Shown here piece after piece: positions 4,941-8,578 of a stretch of DNA of 8,578 bases. A model generated the notes under the pieces. That model was not told the DNA's origin. It searched no databases and saw only the letters and a list, made by a program, of their open reading frames with translations. The position numbers were made by a program, and so were the translations under genes. The stretch spans positions 1 through 8,578 of the forward strand of contig JACRIA010000073.1 of assembly GCA_016215735.1 (NCBI GenBank), given 5' to 3'. The number at the start of each line of letters is the position of its first letter. The first letter of the stretch is position 1. The stretch comes from Candidatus Peregrinibacteria bacterium. Its GTDB lineage: Bacteria > Patescibacteriota > Gracilibacteria > UBA1369 > UBA12463.

Positions 4941-5876
4941 TTAGGTCTGACCCCATTTAGGCCAATCGCCATACAAACCTGCGGCACGGAGTTCTTGTTT
5001 TATTTGAGCCGTTTTTTCATACCAATCTTTCTCAGAATACTGCTTATTCAAAATACAAAAACTTTTTCTGTTCAACCCAACGCATCCGAATAATTTTTCC
5101 GAATGAAAACAAGAATCGCAATATTCACAGTCCCGCGCGAACTCACAGTAAAAGCAAAAATTGCAGTTATATCCTTTGCCCACGAAATAAGTCTGATAGC
5201 ATAATTGCAAATCAACAGAAGTGCCTGAATCCCAAGAATCAGCAGTACGTTCGCCGTAAATATTGTAAACGCGGTACATATAACCGCATTGCTGCATTCC
5301 TTCGCAGTCATAACAACAATAACACCGCTGACAATTAAACAAATGATCGCCGAAAGACTTTTCAGTTTGGAATTGCCTTGAATATAAATGTGGTACAGTT
5401 TGTTTTATTTTTTCAAATTCCGCGTAAAGTTTTGATATAGGCTGTTTTTTTAATTCAGCAATACGCGCGGTGTATTCCTCTTTTGAAAAAGGCTTATTAA
5501 AAATATAGTGTTGTTTATGCCGCAAACCAACACATCCAAAACACTGATTGCAGCCAACCAAATCATATCCAAGAAAACTCTCGCTTGTTTGTTTGCAGTC
5601 TTGAAGATAATCGCTGTTGTAACAATTCACGCAGTCAACACACTCATAAAGCAGTTCTGAATTTTGAATATAGCCGCAGTCTGCGCAAAATTTATTTTTG
5701 AAAGAATCGTAGCAATACATACATTTCTCGTAATAATCGCCGTCAAAGCAGAGATAGGAATTCTTTGAATGATAGATAAAATCACTGTATTCGGAATTTG
5801 TGTTTTGATAGCCGTGAAATCCGATTTGCGGAGTCTTTTCTCTCAAACGCTGGAATTCTTTAAAAAAATCGCTCAT
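4941..5876 (-). CDS. Cys/Tyr-rich repeat protein, paralogue C
   Basis: This is the first gene of the three-gene operon: 311 residues, 27 cysteines, function unknown. Architecture matches paralogue A: N-terminal helix MSDFFKEFQRLREKTP; ladder 1 (about residues 20-115; H-SKNSYLCFDGDYYEKC..., then ELLYECVDCVNCYNSDY); cap CFGCVGLRHKQHYIFNKPFSKEEY; linker (136-162); ladder 2 (about 163-265); and cap FGCVGLNRKSFCILNKQYSEKDW. Both caps are well conserved, better than in paralogue A. ATG 5876 is supported by alignment with paralogue A and by a promoter 24-30 nt upstream. The protein ends LYGDWPKWGQT; the last residues are encoded by a GGGGTCAGACC sequence that looks like an inserted palindromic element, where relatives have YGEFFP or similar. 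It is expected to be cytoplasmic. A role in metal binding or as a repeat-type scaffold is conjecture. Confidence 0.8.
   Translation of the reverse strand: MSDFFKEFQRLREKTPQIGFHGYQNTNSEYSDFIYHSKNSYLCFDGDYYEKCMYCYDSFKNKFCADCGYIQNSELLYECVDCVNCYNSDYLQDCKQTSESFLGYDLVGCNQCFGCVGLRHKQHYIFNKPFSKEEYTARIAELKKQPISKLYAEFEKIKQTVPHLYSRQFQTEKSFGDHLFNCQRCYCCYDCEGMQQCGYMYRVYNIYGERTADSWDSGTSVDLQLCYQTYFVGKGYNCNFCFYCEFARDCEYCDSCFHSEKLFGCVGLNRKSFCILNKQYSEKDWYEKTAQIKQELRAAGLYGDWPKWGQT
4944..4954 (-). repeat. GGGGTCAGACC REP-like motif at a gene end
   Basis: The minus strand reads GGGGTCAGACC, holding the palindrome GGTC-T-GACC (4944-4952). I know this short motif as part of palindromic elements mobilised by IS200-like/REP-associated Y1 transposases in many bacteria. 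It forms the last codons of paralogue C (WGQT-stop) and lies at the junction with the membrane-protein gene. Only one copy is in the window, so the identification rests on memory. Confidence 0.35.
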
Positions 5877-5878
5877 AT

Positions 5879-5952
5879 GGTGTCGGTTCTCTATTTACTT
5901 TCTTTTATTATATGGCAAAATTAAAATGTTTTACAATCAGAGAACCGTCCCC
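5879..5952. repeat. Imperfect inverted repeat, GGGGACGGTTCTCT type
   Basis: GGTGTCGGTTCTCT (5879-5892) and AGAGAACCGTCCCC (5939-5952) pair over 12 of 14 positions, with a 9-bp perfect core CGGTTCTCT/AGAGAACCG. The 46-bp interior holds the minus-strand -10 and the shared -35, and the right arm is exactly the spacer of the lemA promoter. The right arm plus TAT recurs in part as AACCGTCCCCTAT inside the peptidase gene (7957-7969). This looks like a small mobile palindromic element (MITE- or REP-like) that now carries or frames promoters. Confidence 0.5.
5907..5936 (-). promoter_or_regulatory. Predicted promoter of the Cys-rich operon
   Basis: On the minus strand TTGTAA (5931-5936, 4 of 6) and a perfect TATAAT (5907-5912) are separated by 18 bp. 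Transcription would begin near 5900, giving a 24-nt leader to ATG 5876. It would drive paralogue C, the membrane protein and paralogue B, and possibly the DGR-like gene. Its -35 coincides with the -35 of the divergent lemA promoter, so RNA polymerase would compete for the two directions. Confidence 0.5.
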
Positions 5953-5958
5953 TATAAT
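5930..5958 (+). promoter_or_regulatory. Predicted sigma70 promoter of lemA operon
   Basis: TTTACA (5930-5935, 5 of 6 to TTGACA), a 17-bp spacer and a perfect TATAAT (5953-5958) make the best promoter in the window. Transcription would begin near 5965, about 18 nt before ATG 5983, leaving little room for a Shine-Dalgarno sequence; none is seen. It is well placed to drive lemA, the TPM gene and the peptidase gene. Confidence 0.7.
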
Positions 5959-5982
5959 TAACGCAACATAACCAATTCTACT

Positions 5983-6549
5983 ATGTCCAAAAACACAAAA
6001 ATCGTACTCGGCGTAATTATTGCTGTATTTGTGCTGATTGTCGGCTTTATCTGGAGCACGTACAACGGCATCATAACAGTTAATCTCGCGGCAGACACGC
6101 AATGGGCAAATGTCGAAACCTCATATCAAAGAAGATGGGATTTATTGCCGAGGCTTGAAGCAGCGCTAAAAAGCGCATACAAACAGGAAGACGCGATATT
6201 CGGGATGATCGCGAAAGCAAGAACAATGTACGCTGGAGCAAAAACAATTGATGAAAAAGTTGGTGCAGTAAATCAGCTGGATTCGGCAATGGCAAGATTA
6301 CTGGTGATTGTCGAACAATATCCTCAGCTAAAATCAATTGATGTTGTGGGCCAGTATTACACGGAAACAGCTGGCACAGAAAACAGAATCAGCGCTGAAC
6401 GTATGAGATTTAATGAAGCTATATTCGCATACAATTTAAAGGTTCAAACATTCCCGTCGAATATTGTTGCAAATATGTTCGGGTTCGACGCGAGAGAATG
6501 GTTTAAAGCTGTTACTGGAGCTGAAACGCCGCCGCAGATTACACTATAA
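5983..6549 (+). CDS. lemA: LemA family membrane protein
   Basis: This 188-residue LemA-family protein (PF04011) has the usual length and layout. A single N-terminal membrane helix (residues 6-24) is followed by YNGIITVNL and a three- to four-helix bundle. Family marks are WANVETSYQRRWDLLPRLEAAL (residues 41-62; usually ...QRRYDLIPNLVETVK), KAR (78-80), LLVIVEQYPQLKS (106-118), TETAGTENRISAERMRFNEAIFAYN (127-151) and FPSNIVANMFGF (157-168). The usual Asn of the LIPNLV motif is Arg here. The protein is expected to be anchored in the cytoplasmic membrane with most of its mass outside or lining the membrane. Its molecular task is not established in general. ATG 5983 follows the strong predicted promoter directly. 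The next gene, a TPM-domain protein, is the standard partner of lemA in many genomes. Confidence 0.93.
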   Translation: MSKNTKIVLGVIIAVFVLIVGFIWSTYNGIITVNLAADTQWANVETSYQRRWDLLPRLEAALKSAYKQEDAIFGMIAKARTMYAGAKTIDEKVGAVNQLDSAMARLLVIVEQYPQLKSIDVVGQYYTETAGTENRISAERMRFNEAIFAYNLKVQTFPSNIVANMFGFDAREWFKAVTGAETPPQITL

Positions 6550-6554
6550 CAGGA

Positions 6555-6575
6555 CGGGAGTCCCGCCTTGGCGGG
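6555..6575. repeat. GC-rich double hairpin between lemA and TPM gene
   Basis: The 48-bp gap between lemA and the TPM gene holds CGGGA-G-TCCCG (6555-6565) overlapping CCCGCC-TT-GGCGGG (6562-6575), both perfect. These GC-rich palindromes stand out from the AT-rich surroundings. No T run follows within the first ten bases, so a plain intrinsic terminator is doubtful. The form matches the other GC-rich hairpins in this window and is more likely a REP-like repeat. It could attenuate or stabilise the lemA mRNA. Confidence 0.55.
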
Positions 6576-6597
6576 GCAGACGTCTTTAAAAAAATTA

Positions 6598-7548
6598 ATG
6601 TTTAGCAAAAAATTATTTTTCTGCGCAATCGGAATCGCGTTATTTCTTTTTTATAGGGGCCTGTGTCCGCCTTCGGCGGACGGCCTGTTCGCGGCAACAA
6701 CTGCCAACGCCTACTACAACCCCGGCAATCCAACCGGCTATATTAATGATTTCACAAAAACATTAAATACCGCGACAATTCAGCAATTAAACAGTGAACT
6801 CGCGGCTTTTGAGAAACAAACTTCACACCAAATTTTTGTCGCGATTATTCCTTCAATGAAAGGAGATTACATTGAATATTTTGCTGTGAAACTTTTTGAA
6901 GACTGGAAGCCCGGACAGAAAAAACCCGATAACGGCATTTTGTTTTTGATAAGCCTCGAAGAGCACGCGACGAAAATAGAAGTCGGATACGGCTTGGAAG
7001 GAATTTTGCCTGATACTAAAGCAAAAAACATTCTCGATAATATTGCAAAACCTTATTTTAAGGCAGGAGATTTCGATGCTGGCGTTATTCAATCAGTTCG
7101 TGCAATTGAAAGTATTATAAAAGGCGAAGTGGTAGATTTTTCACAGCAATCAACAAGCACAAAAAGTATGAATTTATCTGACTATATTGAAATAATTTTT
7201 GTGTGGGGACTTTGGTTTTTGATGATTGCGTCGCGCTTTCTTGTAAATATTTTCGCGAAAACAAAATCATGGTGGCTGGGCGGAGTAATGGGCGGTACTA
7301 TCGGAATAATTTTAGGTTTATTTCTATTTTCAATGATCGGCTATTGGGTGCTTTGGATATTTTTCTTTCTCGCTGGCGGCGGATTCTTGCTTGATTATCT
7401 GGCTTCAACCGGAAAAATCAAGCCGGGAAAAGGCAGTGGCGGATTCTGGTTTTTTGGAGGAGGAGGCGGCGGAGGTTTTGGGGGCGGAGGTTTTGGAGGA
7501 GGCGGAGGCGGATCAAGCGGAGGCGGCGGCGCAAGCGGAGGATGGTAG
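6598..7548 (+). CDS. TPM-domain membrane protein with Gly-rich tail
   Basis: This 316-residue TPM-domain protein (PF04536, YgcG type) is the partner of lemA. ATG 6598 is chosen; an in-frame TTG at 6568 lies in the loop of a hairpin and would put a hydrophilic extension before the signal peptide. Layout: basic N-terminus and hydrophobic signal segment (about residues 2-19); the odd insert CPPSADG (about 23-29) encoded by a hairpin; TPM domain (about 47-175) with YINDFTKTLN, SHQIFVAII, FEDWKPGQKKPDNGILFLIS, ATKIEVGYGLEGILPD and YFKAGDFDAGV; hydrophobic segments at about 195-212, 226-246 and 249-268; and a Gly-rich tail (about 281-316) ending GGGGASGGW, typical of the family. TPM proteins are extracytoplasmic, membrane-bound and usually of unknown activity, with acid-phosphatase or photosystem-repair roles shown only in some members. 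Confidence 0.88.
   Translation: MFSKKLFFCAIGIALFLFYRGLCPPSADGLFAATTANAYYNPGNPTGYINDFTKTLNTATIQQLNSELAAFEKQTSHQIFVAIIPSMKGDYIEYFAVKLFEDWKPGQKKPDNGILFLISLEEHATKIEVGYGLEGILPDTKAKNILDNIAKPYFKAGDFDAGVIQSVRAIESIIKGEVVDFSQQSTSTKSMNLSDYIEIIFVWGLWFLMIASRFLVNIFAKTKSWWLGGVMGGTIGIILGLFLFSMIGYWVLWIFFFLAGGGFLLDYLASTGKIKPGKGSGGFWFFGGGGGGGFGGGGFGGGGGGSSGGGGASGGW
6665..6681. repeat. In-gene hairpin GTCCGCC-TTC-GGCGGAC
   Basis: A perfect 7-bp stem with a 3-base loop lies in the signal-peptide region of the TPM gene and encodes CPPSADG. Its GC content is far above that of the flanking codons, and the encoded Pro/Ser/Asp residues are out of place next to a hydrophobic signal segment. Similar TCCGCC-loop-GGCGGA sequences are, from memory, frequent in Patescibacterial genomes, inside and between genes. 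It is probably an inserted repeat kept in frame. Confidence 0.6.
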
Positions 7549-7580
7549 CGCTTCGCGCAATTTTAAATTTTAAATTATAA
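7548..7580. other. Spacer between TPM and peptidase genes
   Basis: The 32-bp gap opens with a small hairpin GCGC-TTC-GCGC (7548-7558) followed by AATTTTAAATTTTAAATT. The stem is only 4 bp, so termination would be weak at best. The short distance suggests that the peptidase gene is co-transcribed with lemA and the TPM gene. Confidence 0.35.
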
Positions 7581-8578
7581 ATGATAAAACTCGGCGGACC
7601 AGTTGAAATCGCAAAAAAACTTGTGAGCCTGAATTCGGAAAATCCGCCCGGCACCCGCACGCAGTGCGGCCAGTATGTCTTTGATTTTTTGAAAAAGCTC
7701 GGCCTCAAGCCAATAAAACAATTTATTGATAAAGAAAAATTTAATGTGATTGTAATTGGAAAAGGTCCGCTTCTTGTACAAGGCCATTTGGATACTGTTC
7801 AATTCGGCGACGCGAAAAAATGGAAACGCAATCCAGCCGGCGAAATCCGCGAAGGAAAATTATTCGGCCGCGGAAGTTCTGACACAAAAGGAAATATCGC
7901 GTGCTTCTTGGCAGCGCTCGCGGAAAATCGCAAAAATGGGAGCGGTCGCCGCAGACAACCGTCCCCTATCAGCATGATTTTCACATGCGTTGAAGAAAAC
8001 AGTTTCAGCGCAATCCAAAAAGCAATGAAATTGCGCAAAACAAAACTGCGCCATATCAAATATTCAATAACAATCGAACCAACTAACGGAAAATTGATTT
8101 CCTGCAACAAAGGACAATATACTTTTGAAATAACAGCGCAGGGAAAAACCGCTCACGCAAGTGATCCGACAAAAGGAATCAACGCAATTGAAAAGCTCGT
8201 TGCCGTGGTGCCGCGCATTAAATCATACGAAAAACAAATCAATAAACGCAGCCATAAACTCATGGGCCGTGCAACTTTGAATATAGGAATTATTAAAGGC
8301 GGCAGCGCCGCTAATATTGTTCCTGACAGCGCGAGCATGATAATCGACCGCCGCGTAATTACATCCGAAAAACCACAGCAAGTTATAAAAGAAATGGCAC
8401 GGGCGGTCCGGCCGCTCCGGTCTCGTCTGCTCCGAAGAATCGATCCAGCTGAAACTTCGTCAAAATCAAAAATAGTAAAAATAATGCGGGGCATACTCGC
8501 TTTTGAAAAAATGGACGCAAAAATTTACGGCTATCGCGCGACCGCGGAATTAAGCGAAATACGCAAACATGGAATCGA
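7581..8578 (+). CDS. M20 family metallopeptidase (ArgE/DapE type), 3' end outside window
   Basis: From ATG 7581 the frame stays open to the window edge (332 complete codons). It is a zinc-dependent M20 deacylase/peptidase of the ArgE/DapE/ACY1/CPG2 group. Motifs in order: GHLDTV (H69, D71), FGRGSSDTKGNIA (D101, bridging metal ligand), FTCVEENS (E138 general base, E139), SITIEPT (E166), GQYTFEITAQGKTAHASDPTKGINAI (H192, start of the lid domain), IGIIKGGSAANIVPDSASMIIDRR (dimerisation domain) and GYRATAELSEIRKHGI near the edge. The expected final His ligand is outside the window. Related enzymes hydrolyse N-acyl amino acids or dipeptides; the substrate here cannot be told. Two GC-rich, Arg-rich stretches (about residues 116-128 and 273-286) look like insertions absent from ordinary family members. 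Neither breaks the frame or touches a listed metal ligand. Confidence 0.88.
   Translation, partial: MIKLGGPVEIAKKLVSLNSENPPGTRTQCGQYVFDFLKKLGLKPIKQFIDKEKFNVIVIGKGPLLVQGHLDTVQFGDAKKWKRNPAGEIREGKLFGRGSSDTKGNIACFLAALAENRKNGSGRRRQPSPISMIFTCVEENSFSAIQKAMKLRKTKLRHIKYSITIEPTNGKLISCNKGQYTFEITAQGKTAHASDPTKGINAIEKLVAVVPRIKSYEKQINKRSHKLMGRATLNIGIIKGGSAANIVPDSASMIIDRRVITSEKPQQVIKEMARAVRPLRSRLLRRIDPAETSSKSKIVKIMRGILAFEKMDAKIYGYRATAELSEIRKHGI
7938..7966. repeat. REP-like hairpin inside peptidase gene
   Basis: GGGAGCGGT (7938-7946) and ACCGTCCCC (7958-7966) can pair with one mismatch and one G-U around an 11-base loop. The right arm with its flank, AACCGTCCCCTAT (7957-7969), is identical to 5943-5955 in the lemA promoter. 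It encodes the out-of-place GSGRRRQPS between a helix and the strand leading to the VEEN motif. The shared 13-mer points to a common repeat element. Confidence 0.5.

Noticed and set aside
7548..7570. Intrinsic terminator after the TPM gene
   Set aside because: The stem is only 4 bp and the tract is mixed A/T instead of a T run; it is reported only as part of the spacer.
7575..8494. Several minus-strand frames opposite the M20 gene
   Set aside because: The + strand carries all conserved M20 motifs in one unbroken frame; the minus frames are shadows.

Overview
The window looks like a chromosomal fragment of an uncultivated candidate-phyla-radiation bacterium (Patescibacteria, Parcubacteria/Microgenomates type). 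This is inferred from AT-rich DNA, weak or absent Shine-Dalgarno sequences, three members of a tyrosine/cysteine-rich repeat family that I know mainly from such genomes, a probable diversity-generating-retroelement (DGR) target gene, and GC-rich hairpins sitting inside genes. TGA and TAA both act as ordinary stops, so code 11 fits; the TGA=Gly code of Gracilibacteria/SR1 does not.

Layout. (1) 1-841, + strand: the tail of a DUF6922-like protein overlaps a nucleotidyltransferase of the AbiEii/AbiGii toxin family, together an abortive-infection/toxin-antitoxin-type pair. (2) 860-1801, - strand: first Cys-rich repeat protein (paralogue A), with its promoter at about 1858-1886. (3) 1894-2034, + strand: a remnant of the C-terminal end of a Fic-family protein. 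(4) 2120-3050, - strand: two adjacent reading frames that read best as one roughly 309-residue protein broken by a one-base frameshift near 2697-2713. Its C-terminus has the position and base composition of a DGR variable region. (5) 3090-5876, - strand: an overlapping three-gene operon made of Cys-rich paralogue C, a six-helix DUF1405/YpjA-like membrane protein, and Cys-rich paralogue B. (6) 5877-5982: a divergent promoter region whose two promoters share one -35 position and which carries a GGGGACGGTTCTCT-type inverted repeat. (7) 5983-8578, + strand: lemA, a signal-peptide/TPM-domain/Gly-rich membrane protein, and an M20 ArgE/DapE-type peptidase that runs off the window.

How it may work together. 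lemA plus the TPM protein is a widespread pair of envelope proteins. The Cys-rich/membrane-protein operon is the least explained part: three paralogues, each with two copies of a Cys/Tyr ladder closed by an FGCVGLR...FNKxYSKEEY cap, two of them translationally coupled to a membrane protein. The DGR-like target lies 39 bp downstream of that operon, but no reverse transcriptase or template repeat is in the window, so the retroelement must be elsewhere or lost.

Hairpin-type REP-like sequences occur between lemA and the TPM gene, inside the TPM signal-peptide region, inside the peptidase gene, and at the end of paralogue C. They suggest a small palindromic element that has spread through this genome and been tolerated in frame.
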